From Emmonsiellopsis sp. PD_33 (lineage: Eukaryota; Ascomycota; Eurotiomycetes; Onygenales; Ajellomycetaceae): a stretch of DNA of 64,000 nucleotides. Positions within the stretch are counted from its first letter, which is position 1. Each line of letters starts with the position of its first letter. Under the pieces are notes generated by a model. The model searched no databases and was not told the DNA's origin. It saw only the letters and a program-made list of their open reading frames with translations. The stretch spans positions 79,581 through 143,580 of the forward strand of contig JANTQF010000065.1 of the NCBI GenBank assembly GCA_032988165.1, in the 5' to 3' direction. Made by a program: the position numbers and the translations under genes. Positions 47,280 to 58,952 of the stretch are shown piece by piece.

Positions 47280-49097
47280 CTAAAACGAAACTCCATTAGC
47301 CCCCTTAACCTCCTCCTCCAGATCCGCACGAGTCCGAAACTCCCTCCTCGTCCCATCCGGATTCAACTTAATAACCGAATACTCCTCCCAACACTTCGGA
47401 TCCGCAACCGGTCTCTTCCTCCTCCCCTTCCCTTCATCCTTCTTGTCCTTCTTCAACATCTGCGCCAGCGACTTGATACCATCAAATTTGCCCTTAACGG
47501 GCGACTTCTTCTCTTCCAATTGGTAGAACGGCAAGCCTTGGCCGAGATAGGTGGTTGCGTCGATGGGGCATTCGGGCGCTAAGAGGCCGGTTGATGTCTC
47601 GAATGCGGCTGTGTTGAGCATTTGGACGTTGAAGGTTGTTGTTGAGGAGCGGTCCCAGGTGCTTGGGCTGTAGTAGTCGAAGGAGATCGACTGTTTGATC
47701 TTTCCGCCGGCAGCGATACCCATGTCTGCTTTGTACTCTGGAGGGGGAAGGGTGGTGCCCCCGCCTCGGAGGCGGAAGATTAAGTGTAAGCGGGATTCCT
47801 GTGGGAGGGAAAGCGGTTAGTTGGTCATTGTGATTTGGGGGGTTCTAGACATATTTGTTTTATTTGTTTCAGTGTTTTGGCTACTTACGTGTTTGATCCC
47901 GTAGGCGGCAAGGTAGCGGCCTTCTTTTCGTCAGCAACATTCGATAAAGGAAGGGTTGTTTTTTTCGTATCGCGGACACGGACGGGGGACGCAGCAAACA
48001 AGGGGTAAATAAAAGGGAACTAACCTTCTTCGAGCTGCTTCCCCTCGTGTATTATTCTTTGGTGCTCGGGAGGGACGCCGTCCGTTTTGAAAATGGCTGC
48101 CTTCAGATCGTCGGTCTTTGCGGTGTCCTCTATCTCGGTAGTGATGGTTTTCCCAGTCAAGGTTTTGGTGAAAATAGTGATGATGTTTGGAACATGTTTG
48201 GTTGTGGACGCCGGCTCGACGGTTAACTTACTTCCCTAGTATGAAGCCCGTCAGTATCTGTCCGATATTCCAGCTGGAGAATGGTCAACTTACAGCACAA
48301 ACCCCAAAGTCCGAAAGAGAAGAAACAGTGGAAGGCACTTCTTTCACGATATACCTGCGGTCCGCTGGGAGAGCAAACGTTTTTGCAACTAAATCTAGAA
48401 ACTCTACCACGCTGTCCAGTGTATCGATTCTCATCTCCTTTGTTATCCCTGAACACGTTACTGAGACTGGCACTCCGCTTTTGGTGACCTCAAACTGCAA
48501 GCCATCAACTACTTCCTCTCCAGTAACCTGAGCTTCAACAGTGTAGCCTTGACCGCTAGCAACGGCAACGAACTGCCGCACAGTGCCCTCCGCAGTGGCG
48601 ATCCCATCAATCCAAAGCTGGTCGGGAGTAACAATATAATCTTGAATTGACCCTCCGTCCGCCTTGAGCTTCTGGCGTCGCAATTTTGTTGCCATAGTTT
48701 CGACCGCTGGCTCTCCAGAAACAGCATTGACGCCCCCGACATAAATCTTTACAACAAATCGTCTCTCGCTCTTGAAGCATATCCACATAGCTTCCCTTTC
48801 TGTAGATATGCATCAGGATTCTGTTTAAATCGAAAGATTTTAGGGTATGAATAAATGAAGCGGTCCCATACCATGTATCGGAAAGAACAGCCCTCCCTTC
48901 GTGGATATGCTCGTAGGAAGGCATTTCTCAAACTGTTTGACGGAATAAAGGGGGAACCGACCAAGATCTGGCGGTAGATCAAAGCTCTTGTCCGTTTCCG
49001 GAACCCGAATAGTTCGATGGAAGGAAATATCAAGCCTTCCATTGTCCAGCCTGACAGTATCTGGGCATGCGCCCGTCTGAGCAAGCTCACACTTCAT
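47280..49097 (-). CDS. Protein with an internal ubiquitin-like domain
   Basis: Five minus-strand exons, 49097-48872, 48799-48294, 48235-48025, 47920-47889 and 47798-47280, give 497 residues. Residues 1-244 form an N-terminal region conserved in filamentous fungi (RLDISFHRTIRVPETDK, FPIHEREAMWICF, VKIYVGGVNAVSGEP, QDYIVTPDQLWIDGIA). Residues about 262-338 are a ubiquitin-like domain: ITIFTKTLTGKTITTEIED, GVPPEHQRIIHEGKQLEEGR, YGIKHESRLHLIF and RLRGGG. A 158-residue extension follows, with a Lys-rich part (KGRRKRPVADPKCWEEYSVI). Splices inside the domain are supported by perfect ubiquitin-like joints. The role is unknown. The retained RLRGG suggests it could be cut by a deubiquitinase, but that is inference. 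Confidence 0.85.
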
Positions 49098-49958
49098 TGT
49101 GCTCGTCCTTTTGCTCTAAAAGCAGGGTTTTTGGTGGTGGCGGATGGGTGTTAGATCCGACTTTGAAAGCTGCCCTTCATCCACCTAAAAGAGAAGTTTG
49201 TTGAAGAGGGAAATATGCAAAAGAGAACGAGAACCTGAAAGAGCAAGAAAGACGGAATGTAGAGCCATAAAAGAGAATCCCCTAGCTAGAATTCAGCCTT
49301 GCGCCCTGTCATTGACCTTCAGTGTAATCAAGGTTGTCCGCCCTGCATCGTTGCCTCGCGCATTCTCAAGCCACACCATGATGTCAAAAATGAGAAAGAA
49401 CGACGAAATATTGATGGGAAGCTTTCGCTTTTCATAATAGTAATAGATAATCATGCGACCCCCCCCAACTTGTTGAGAAGCCACTCCGGATCAATGTTCG
49501 GGGCTGTGTGGTTGACACCCCGTACTAACCCCCACATAAAAGTGCCTTGCAGCACAGCCCCATGTAATAAGCTTAATGTGAGGGTTTGATCCTTTGAAAG
49601 CGAGAATTTGATCATGCCTTCTTGGCCGAGCCGGAGTCTACTTTTTCGCTCTGTCGTTATGAATCTCGTGATGAGACTCTTTAGTATCCCCCAACTCTAC
49701 CCCCACTGTTGACTTCAGCATTTCCCGCCGGCAACACTTGAATGGAAATGTTTTGCAGTTTGAAAGGCTCCATTGCGTTATACTAAATAACAACCGAGTA
49801 AAAGGACGCGAGGGGGAATGCTCAACCATATGATTCCAAAATGGATCCCCACTGGCGAAATGAAGTGAATATGGAATACACCACGACGAATTGGCAGAGT
49901 AGGCGTTGGGGTTCATAATCAACCAGTATCATAACCATCGTCGCAAAGTCACTGGGTA
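49098..49958. other. Intergenic region between Ubl and F-box genes
   Basis: Both neighbours are on the minus strand, so this is the Ubl-gene promoter and the F-box 3' side. Near 49450-49540 it is C-rich with ACCCCC runs. No gene was recognised. Confidence 0.5.
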
Positions 49959-51600
49959 TTAGGCGCGGTATATCCCTGGCTTGGAGTGATTCGGCTTGGG
50001 TGTAAAGTCCAGCAGATATCTGGTCTGAGTTGCTTGGGAACCGAAACCGTGGGCGGTTTGAAAAACAAGCCGCCGATCGTCACAGACAGTGCAGTCGACG
50101 TTCACACGAGGGCCTTGAACCACAAGGTTTTTCAAGTTTTCCGGGCCTTTCTCTTTCGGCAAAGATACATGATCTCTCTCGGTGGCGATGAACCAGTTAT
50201 CGGCATCCTCACTGCCTTGGCCAAATTTTTTGTAACAGTCAAGGGGGGAGGGATGCTCCTCAATCTCCAGGACTTTGACCTTCCCAGAATTAAGTAGAAT
50301 AACGGATGCCAAACGTCTCAAGGTGTCAATCCATAATCTCCTGCCGCTGAACGAAATATCCATAGAGAATATAAATGCATTTGTCGATGTCCTTGCAAAC
50401 AATCCACTAGAGCAGCGCGAGAATGTTTCGAAAAGAAGAACGGAACAGGTAGTCCCCTGACGTATGATCGGATACCTCTGCAATACGAGAGTTGAAGCCT
50501 TTGCATGCTGTCGAGATAGTCCACGCCCCTCAATATCAAGCTCTTGGAATGTTTGGCCGTTAGAACCATTGACCATAAAAATAATTAGTTTCCGATGGGG
50601 CTCTGTTAGCGATTGGAAAGCGAGGATTTCATCCATCTCATCTCTCAGAAGCTGGAAAACGGGGCTCCCTAGCCGGAGGTCGATCTTATCAGGTAGAGCT
50701 GACCGATAAAGTCGATGGCCCGTTTTGATGTCGTATGCAAGAAGTGCCGGTCCATCGATTGTTGTCAAATAGTAAATGCTTTCTTTTCCAATGCACAACG
50801 GCCATTCGCGAGCGTCCGGGTAATCATGATGCCACATGAATCTAGGTCCTTTCAATTGGACCATGACATCCCTGCTATCGTCAGATTTCATTCCCTATGG
50901 CTTATTTTTTGATAAAACAAAACCCCTCAACTATAGTCGACTATATTAGAGGGGAAAAAGAAAAAGGGGGATACCTGACGGGCGGCTGGTTGGGTGGGTA
51001 ATATGGAAAAAACGGAGCCAGATTGCCGCGAGCAAGCAAATACCCCTCATCATTTAAAACCAACGTTGTGGGCAAAAAAGATTTGGATGGAGGTAGATTT
51101 GGTATCTTTAACTTTCGGATTGGCTCGATCTCACTACGGTATCTCTCCCGCGGCGAAGCTCGTAGAGGGTGATAGCGGATCCATTTGCTACAATGAATCC
51201 AAGCCGCAAAGTTCCCGCGCACCCTCAGTTCGTCCGAACAGGGGAACTTGAGAACAGATGAAGGTTTCCCTTGCTTGAAAGCGCGTTGTAGCTGGGCTGA
51301 GGTAATGTTAGCAATGGAGGCATTTGGGAATATAGACAAAGACCTCGCATACATACCAAATTGAGCATATCGTTTGACTGGGGAAAGAGAATCAGAGTTG
51401 AAGTCGCCTGTATCTGTGTAATGAGCAAAGTGGTGATTGAGCCCATCCGTGATTATAAACGAATGGGCCCATTCCCTAAAGGCTCGGCTGACAAGCGAGC
51501 ACCGGAGAATCTCGATTGGCGTGAGATCGCGGAAGATGATGTTAATACAGTCGAAGTTAAGAAGCTTGAAGGGATCGTGTTTTGTTGCTGTCTTCGCCAT
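49959..51600 (-). CDS. F-box protein
   Basis: Likely substrate receptor of an SCF ubiquitin ligase. Minus-strand exons 51600-51357, 51296-50980 and 50894-49959 give about 498 residues. The F-box is at residues 9-47 (DPFKLLNFDCINIIFRDLTP, ILRCSLVSRAFREWA). The rest looks like a beta-propeller or repeat domain of the fungal type (LAYDIKTGHRLYRSALPDKI, IIFMVNGSNGQTFQELDIEG, VFQTAHGFGSQAT, RYLLDF). Intron 1 (GTATGT...CTAAC...CTCAG) is well supported. Intron 2 is less sure: the strong-looking donor GTATCC at 50975 would shift the frame, whereas GTCAGG at 50979 keeps it. Transcribed in series with the Ubl gene and UBP8. Confidence 0.75.
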
Positions 51601-52108
51601 GTTTGTGTCAACCGCAAGAAGCGCAATTCAAACCGCGTCCTCGCAACTTTGAAGAAATGCAACAACGAATACCAAAGCCCATTCCAGAAACAATTATGCC
51701 AAATACAAGAGGTGTTTGTTGTTTGGAACATTTCGGGGTGTCCAAGGTTGAAAATCTAAAGGCAATGCTGCCTAAATAAATAAAGGCGAGAGGCGTATCT
51801 TGGCAGGCCAGGGATAATGATGTTTCCCATTCTGAGTAGAACGGCGTTTGGAGGCTGGGATGTCAAAACAACTCGACAAGAGTGAGAAAAACCCGAGATA
51901 AACATCACCCGATTCCCTATGAAATCCCTCCTAACTAGGAAACAAGGCAAAAAACGTCCAAGTTTATGGCGTAACATATTGTACAGTGCATTCCGTATCA
52001 AACAAAGGCAGTACATCAACTAAGCAGTATTTAAAAAAACGAAAGCCCATACATACACACCCAGAAAAAAAGATTGGACTCTATCTCTATCAAACCTCAC
52101 AATACATA
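51601..52108. other. Intergenic region between F-box gene and UBP8
   Basis: Promoter of the F-box gene and 3' side of UBP8, both minus strand. Open frames of up to 92 codons here are antisense shadows. Nothing else seen. Confidence 0.5.
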
Positions 52109-53829
52109 CTATTTCGGCTTCGACGATAACGCATTCAGCGTATAAAAAAGCAGGTACGCATCAGCACTCAGCACCTCTGCCTCATTGACCGCCGTGACCT
52201 GGTCATCGTTGAAGAGGAACCACTGCTCGCCCTGCCTACAGTAAACGTAATAGTGCCCCGCGTCAAGCTTGCCCTTGTGCACTACAGCGCTAGAGAGGTC
52301 GTACATGAAGCTTGAATTGTTGATGTGGTTGTGGGTATTGGCGCGTGAACTGGTTGTGTAGGGGAGCATGTTGATAGAGAGCGGGAAGTCTACTTTTCCT
52401 TCGACTTTTTCGGAGACGGAGAGGGTGTGTTCGAATCGCTGGAAAATTAGTTTTCGATGTTTTTAGCAAATGGTCAGTTGGAAGGGTTTAGATTTGCATT
52501 TAATAAGGTACCCACCTTCAATTGCATGCACAATATCACAGGCAACTTTCTTATCTTGAGCTGCTTGGTTGCTTTCTGCGGCGTGCCTCCGCAGCTCCGG
52601 CAATTGTACGCATCGGCCATGAGCTTTTCTGGCGATGTAAAGCTATGCAGACAACCATCGAGTGTCGGTGTTTTGGCCAACTCCCCGCCACCAAGGGCTT
52701 GCTTCTTCTTTTGCACTTGCACGTCCAAGCTGAGATCTACCATCTGGTCTTCAGTGTGGGTGACGTTTCCGCACTTATCACAAGTGACGCTGCTGCGCAG
52801 TTTTCCGTAGAAAGCATTATGGAAAAAGCAGCGACAGGAGTTGTTGTGATCTTCAATGTGGTCATCCGCGCCCGCATGCAACTTGTCTACGAGGAATTGG
52901 TAGAATTCGTGCGCGTCTTGCTGTTGATAGCCAGATAGAATCTGTGTGTGGAGTATCATATTAGTTTTGCAAACAGGTATCTACAACTAGCTAGAACTCA
53001 CCGGGCTAGCTTTCCACGAAGCCAATAGTAAATTCAAAGCCCCAAAACCCTCCGACTTGTCATCGTTGTTGAACTCTGCAAACGCTTCCGATACAGCACA
53101 ACTGATGCAGTTTTCAACCGGGCATTCGTAGGTACGGTGGTTATTTCCAAGGAAATATGTTGTTAGGAGGGGATCATGGAGCAGCGTCTGCAATATCACG
53201 TTCATATAGCATGTTTGACCAAGGTTGAACAAGCCCCTGACCCCTTCCTTTCCACACATTCTCTTGCTAGCATTAGCTCCAACGTAAGCCTGGTCGTCAT
53301 CTGTCTCCGGTTCGCTTGATTTGCGTCTCTGTGATCCTGTTGAAATGTGTTGGTAAACGTAGGGGTTGGGTGGTGTGTGCCTAATAAACAAACCTGAAGG
53401 GTTTTGAAGGAACGTTTCGAGTTCTATATCATAGATGTAATCATCACAGCCTTGGCAGAAGAGCATGCCCGTTCGAGAATCCGTAACTAACACATTATTA
53501 TCAACAAAAGAGTCAAAAGGTCAATGAACAATGGCTAGACTTACAAAATGTGTGGCCTGACTGTTCATAATGGGGATATCTCTCCCCGGCTGTGCAAATG
53601 GTGCCACATTCGAGACAGGGGTACGTGGGCTTTAAAGACTTCACTTCTGTCGATATCGACGATAGGGTTTCGTGTGTTTGGAGAAGGGACTGGTGGAACT
53701 GGCCAGCAGTTTTTTCGTCCCTTTCTAGAACATCTTTGAGGTGCTCTATCATAAGATATCAGCACCGTGCCGCAAAGTAAAAGTAGTAAAAGAAGGTAAC
53801 GTACCACAGCCAAATTCAGCATCCGACAT
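52109..53829 (-). CDS. ubp8: SAGA deubiquitinase Ubp8
   Basis: Removes ubiquitin from histone H2B as part of the SAGA deubiquitination module; nuclear. Six minus-strand exons, 53829-53805, 53745-53545, 53486-53394, 53336-53002, 52941-52516 and 52438-52109, give 469 residues, close to yeast Ubp8. The N-terminal zinc finger starts with C8-x-H10 across the first splice and continues with C52-x2-C55, RYPHYEQSGHTF and MLFCQGCDDYIYDIELE. The catalytic Cys box is GLFNLGQTCYMNVIL with C149. Then come GYQQQDAHEFYQFLVD and CDKCGNVTHTEDQMVDLSLD. The His box is KLDAGHYYVYCRQGEQWFLF with H422, followed by N437-D438-D439. The first exon of 25 nt and all phases agree with the family. Confidence 0.94.
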
Positions 53830-55289
53830 GATAGGCTTTCTCTGTCGCTTTATAAAGCGGTGCGAGGTGATAGGTATGGACCAACGGTCTAGATAAAGGC
53901 CTTTAACCAGGAAGGAGTTGGTTGAGTAGGGCTTTTGGAGCTTTTCCAGAGATGCCGACGGACTTCCCACAGTCTCCCGACCGCTGGGTAGGAAATTTAG
54001 AAGAGCAAATAGAGTGCAAAAACTCTTTGGCAAGAATGGTCCAAATATAAAATAGCTGCAAATGATATTCCCGAACAGATGGGCGGCCACAAAAACAGAT
54101 TCAAGAGATATGCGGTATTGGTAGAAGCTGGTTGCTATGTTAGCCGCCAACGTCATATTTTTTAGCTGGAGACCAGGCTAGGTAAAAAATATTGATTGGA
54201 CTACTTACCTTCTTGGAGAATCGAATTAAGGTCTACAATAAGACTGAAATGTTTTATGCGAAGAGTGACATAGAAGAGACAGCGTCAGAAAGGGTCGTGA
54301 TATCAGTCCGAGAAATAGGCGCAGCCTTGACGTTCGGCGATTCACTGCGCAGCCAACATGATGGCTCGAGCCACGGGAACACGGAACGCAGATGAAAAGT
54401 CCGGAAAAGCCGTGGTATAGAAGAGCGTGAAAGCGGAATAGTAAGAAGAAAAATGACGAGAGCAGTCAGACCAGAAGAAGGGACAGGAATGGTTGGTTTC
54501 GCAGCACGCAGGGGCCAAAAAGCGAGGTTGAAAATGCCGTCTCTTATTAGCCTCCGGGGTCAAGGTTTGAAGCTGCGGCTGCCGAGCGGCGACCCATGGG
54601 TGGGCAGAACATCACCCAGGAAAACTACAGAGCGGTGATGGGTGGTTCTACTCGTTTGAAATGGGTTTAGAATACTGGGAATGTAGTGGGATATTCATAG
54701 ATTTTATTGTATTCTAGATCTATCCATCAAACAAGCTTGAGTAGCTGCCTGTATATTAGACCGGATCTGGTACGAATTTACCCGGCAATCCTAGAACTAG
54801 CTAGCGAATCTCGCGGCTTGGAATCGGCCAAACTCCTGCTCGGGAAAGAATAGCAGAATGGAGGGCCCGGTAAAATATAGATTTCGGTGTCTGGTGGGCC
54901 TTGGATTCGTCGAAAGTTGCCGTGCGGATTCTCGAGGAACTCAAAAGGGCGACGTCAAAGTAATATCCGATCCCATCTTTTACGACGTAGGATATCAAGA
55001 CTGGACTGGACCATGTAGTTGGGTTGCCCTCCGATTTCGCGCCCAAGTTTCGGGCATCCCCCCCCCCCCCAGAGTTTTGATATCGATGCGGGGCAATACT
55101 CGAGCACTTGTGACACGTTCTGACAACGAGATATTTCCCATCAACAGCAACAAGACGGAAACTTGTCTAGGAGGTCACAGCGGCCTCCAATTCACGCCAC
55201 ATATCGGAAATCCTAATGGCGATAGGGCTCTTATACACTAAGATATGAACTCCACATCGCAGAGTTTTGATTCACAAATCATCCTTCGA
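53830..55289. other. Intergenic region between UBP8 and DAM1
   Basis: 1.46 kb, UBP8 promoter side and DAM1 3' side. It has a C run of about 12 bases at 55059-55070. A plus-strand frame at 54858-55241 shows no family resemblance and is probably chance. Confidence 0.5.
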
Positions 55290-56134
55290 TTATCGTACTC
55301 CTCGTCCCCTAGCTCTCGCAAGCCCGCTCGAGCGGGCCCGTGCAATTCCGCTACCTCGAGTTGAGTATCGGCCACCGACTGCGCCGCGTGTGGACTGGGT
55401 AGAGCCGCGAGTGGAGGCAGGAGTTGAATATTTTGATGTGGGCTTCGATGACAGAGGAGGATTGTCAACAAAAGTAGTATCCGTAGTTCTGAACGAAGTC
55501 AATGTTAGCCATGGAGTATCGGAGGGACGGGTGAAAATGACAGTGGAAAAGCATACAAGAAGGTCGTTTCGCCATCATGATCTTGCCCGGCTGTGGCTTG
55601 TTCAGCAAGAGCAGAATCTAGTTGCATATCTGTTAGTCTGATTGAGCGGGTCCTTGACGGTGTGGCCTGTCCCAAAAGACACGGCTGTGCAGAGCACCAA
55701 CTCACCTTCCGCCTGCTTTGCTCTCTTAAAGGAATCCGGAATAGGCGCCTGCAAGAACACAAACGTCAACCCAATCCTTACACTAGAATCCAAGCGCAAC
55801 AGGATAACAATACCTCCGGGAAATCCACGCAAAACGCGTTCATATTCAAGCCATATAAGAAACTCGCGAAGCTCTCATTGAACCGCGACAGACTTTCGTG
55901 CATCAGCTGGAGATGCATAAAATTGGCCTCGAGATCCGCCATTGAATCAGCCAATTCGGCGAACTGGGGCTCCAAGGCGTTGACCGCTGGCTGGGAACCG
56001 CCATCTCCGCCCCAACTGGCACTGAAACCGTGGGAATCGCGAATCGAGGTCCGCGAGCTGGGCCGCAGCGGGGTTGTAGGGCGGGAGGACGGGCGGGGAC
56101 GAGAGGAGGAACGTGGCGCCGCGCTCGAGTCCAT
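55290..56134 (-). CDS. dam1: DASH complex subunit Dam1
   Basis: Microtubule-binding subunit of the DASH/Dam1 ring that couples kinetochores to spindle microtubules. Four minus-strand exons, 56134-55814, 55748-55706, 55629-55557 and 55488-55290, give 211 residues. The N-terminus is Ser/Arg/Pro-rich. The conserved Dam1 core follows: LEPQFAELADSMADLEANFM, HLQLMHESLSRFNESFASFL and YGLNMNAFCVDFPEAPIP, the last joint made by the first splice. The C-terminus is a basic, low-complexity tail (STRGSTQSTRGAVGGRYSTR and similar), plausible for contact with acidic tubulin tails. Phases agree at every intron. Divergent from the Sec14-like gene, sharing a 784-bp promoter region. Confidence 0.92.
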
Positions 56135-56918
56135 GGTAAGAGCGCGGTAATCGGAGGGCGGGGGTGTTGATTAGCCGCGTTTAGTATATAGTGGCCCAGC
56201 TGCCGGGGAATTGCTGTTTGCCGGACGGCGAGATAGTTTCAAGTTGTTTGCCAAACAGACGGAGAGGCCTTGGATGGTGCGGAACTCACGTGCAATGACA
56301 TAAGCACAAAATCTCCGGATGGCGAACTCTCCCCTTCACATTCTCGGCGGCAATCAACCTGGATCAAGCAAGCAATCTCACCGGCGCATTGCTTGTGACA
56401 ATCCTTTGCAGCACGCCCCAGCCCCAGCCCTTCCCCGCGCCGCGCTAGGTATCGTCTTCCCTGCAACCTCTCCCCGGTTTTCCAAGCTGCGATTGGCGTC
56501 CGAGCGAACCGAGGGATCGTGAGGGGATCGAAGCAGGTGCTTGTCACTCGCTGGGCTCGCACTCTTTGTTTGCTGCGCCGATACAGCTATTTATATGTGG
56601 GCGTGCTGCCACCGTCGCTTTGCTCCGTCCTCCCTCAACTTCGCTTCTGTCCGGTTCTCTGAGCATCGCGCGCATTCCGGCTTTCGAGGGTGGTCGCAGC
56701 GAGACTCCCCGCCTGTTCGATATCACTGCTCCGGCTTCCCCGCCGTACTAGCTCCTAGCGCTCCCACACAACAGGCGTCGTCTCTTTGGACACTCGCTGT
56801 TTCTGCACTCATTGTCTTTGGCGGTTTAGGCGTGCGGCACATATATACGGGCTCCTACGACTCAGACACACCTAAAACCCTCTCCACTCCAGAAGTTTTT
56901 GTTTTTGAAAAGGAAGAA
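56135..56918. other. Divergent promoter region of DAM1 and the Sec14-like gene
   Basis: Pyrimidine-rich towards the Sec14-like start, as in fungal leaders. The plus-strand frame of the downstream gene stays open back to 56541, but the added residues do not match the family, so the start is taken at 56919. Confidence 0.55.
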
Positions 56919-58573
56919 ATGTCGGCGGATCCGCAGCTTACCGGCCGTGTTGGCAATCTGACTGAGGAAGAGGAGGTGAAGCTCAAGGAATTTTGGGCCC
57001 TCCTGTTCAAGATATTCAAGGTTGGCGAGGAGAGCAGTCCCTCGCTTGATGGCCTTTCGCTGCAAAAAACCATCAGCAGCACTGTGAACACGACAGACAC
57101 TGCATCCGTGGTAGAGAAAAAGAAGACCAAACGACGATGGGGGCTTTTTGGCCGGTACACTGAGACTGTGGAGGAAGAGGAAACAACTTCGAAAACCACC
57201 AACTCCGTGGCGGACCAGGTAAAACTTTCGGACGACGATGATAAGTATGGGCTGAACAAAGAGTTCTACGCTGCACTGGCCAGCCAATCACCCGATGAAT
57301 TACGACACACGTTCTGGAACGCGATCAAACACGACCACCCCGACGCCCTCGTGCTCCGATTCCTCCGTGCTAGGAAGTGGGATGTCAGCAAGGCCCTAGT
57401 CATGTTGGTGTCTACTCTGAGATGGAGATCCAAGGAGTGGAACGTAGACGAGGATATCGTGAAAAAGGGCGAAGCTATGGTTCACGAGAAAAGCGTGAGC
57501 AGTGACCCTACCACGAAGAAGGAAGGCCAGGATATGCTGCAGATGCTTCGGGTTGGTGAGGCCTACTGCCGTGGAAAGGACAAGCTCGGGCAACCTATCT
57601 GCTACATCAAGGTCCGCCTTCATCGGATTGGTACTTATTGCCAATCTGCTATCGAGAAAAACATCATTTTCCATATCGAGACTTCTCGTCTGATGTTGGA
57701 TTCTACCACGGATACTGCTGTGAGTACTAATATCATTATTCTGCCCAATATCAATATTCTAATTATTCCCAAGGTTCTCGTCTTCGATATGACCGACTTC
57801 GGATTGGCAAATATGGTAAGTTTGTCTTACTGACGCTTAACACTTAAATACCAAGAATATCAAACTCACATGTCATAGGATTATGTCCCCGTAAAATTCA
57901 TCATCAAATGTTTCGAAGCCAACTACCCCGAAAGTCTTGGTGCTGTTCTCGTACACAAGGCTCCCTGGATCTTCTCCAGTAAGTCACTTTCCTGACGACA
58001 TCTTTCAGCCCCACTCTAATATATTCTCCAGGCTTCTGGGCTATCATCAAGGGCTGGCTAGACCCCGTTGTTGCCGCGAAAGTCCACTTCACAAACAACT
58101 TCGACGAGCTACAAAGCTACATTCCCAAGGACCAAATCCCTAACGATCTCGGAGGCAGCGATGACTACGAATATCAGTACATCGAGCCCAAAGCGGGCGA
58201 AAACGACCTCCTAAAAGACACAGCGAAAGCCCAAGAGCTCACGAAGGAAAGGTTCCAGATCGTCGAAGAACTCCAAAAGGCCACGTTATCATGGCTCGCC
58301 GCGCCCAAAACCGACGCGGATAAGAACGCAGAGATCAAGAAGGAACGAGAGGAAATCTGTAAGCGACTAGGCGAATTCTACTGGAAAATCGATCCGTATG
58401 TACGTGCGCGATCGATCTATGACCGCATCAAGGACGAAGAGGATGCAAAGAAGAAGGCGGAAGAGCCAGCAGCAGCGCCGGCCGCTGAACCTACGCCGGT
58501 CTCAGAGAAGCAGGAGACTGCGAAGGTTGTGGATGTTCCTGCTGCTGTTACGGCTGCCGCGGCTGCCACTTAG
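56919..58573 (+). CDS. Sec14-like CRAL-TRIO lipid-transfer protein (CSR1 type)
   Basis: Phosphatidylinositol-transfer-like protein closest in pattern to yeast Csr1/Sfh2. Exons 56919-57719, 57774-57815, 57879-57978 and 58032-58573 give 494 residues. The start MSADPQLTGRVGNLTEEEEV fits the family. A Lys/Glu-rich linker is followed by the CRAL-TRIO N helix bundle (DALVLRFLRARKWDVSKALV, MLVSTLRWRSKEWNVDEDI). The lipid-binding domain follows, with RGKDKLGQPICYIKVRLH, the exon joint VLVFDMTDFGLANMDYVPVK, and YPESLGAVLVHKAPWIFSSF plus WAIIKGWLDPVVAAKVHFTN. The C-terminal 130 residues are charged and helical and end in an Ala-rich low-complexity tail. Intron 1 ends at CCCAAG, a rarer acceptor. Confidence 0.9.
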
Positions 58574-58952
58574 ATGACTTCGATTTGTCCTCTTTTATCT
58601 TTCATCTTTTTTTTTTCGTCTTCTTTGGCATACCTTTGTTACGCACGTTTGTTTCCCACGCCGTGGATTTTTCCCCCACGCTGGCCTCTTCATTTGTACT
58701 TTCATCGCCACCCATTGGGCGATTTTTAGATCATTCGTGCCTTACCTGTCTCTATTTATTCGTTGTCTTGTGTCTTTTGTCTTTTTTTATCTCTTGAACT
58801 TTTTATTTACGACGCGAGATTCTTGTAGATATGATGCTTACGCACTTACACATATATATATGCACAAGTTCCGGTTTACAGCACCATGCATCCACATGTT
58901 GCCTTTTTATTCATCAAGCTGTCCCTTAGTGATTCAAAGTCACATGATCAAT
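58574..58952. other. 3' flank of the Sec14-like gene
   Basis: Strongly T-rich on the plus strand, consistent with a 3' UTR and transcript end. CpG is present up to about 58870 and then stops abruptly, marking the edge of the repeat region. Confidence 0.6.

Noticed and set aside
53749..54156. Longer N-terminus for UBP8 from an upstream ATG at 54156
   Set aside because: The frame is open but the added residues are hydrophobic and Phe-rich without family match; the ATG at 53829 gives the expected short N-terminus and zinc-finger Cys-x-His.
54858..55241. 127-codon plus-strand frame
   Set aside because: No recognisable motif, no splice or family support, and it contains a poly-C run; chance frame most likely.
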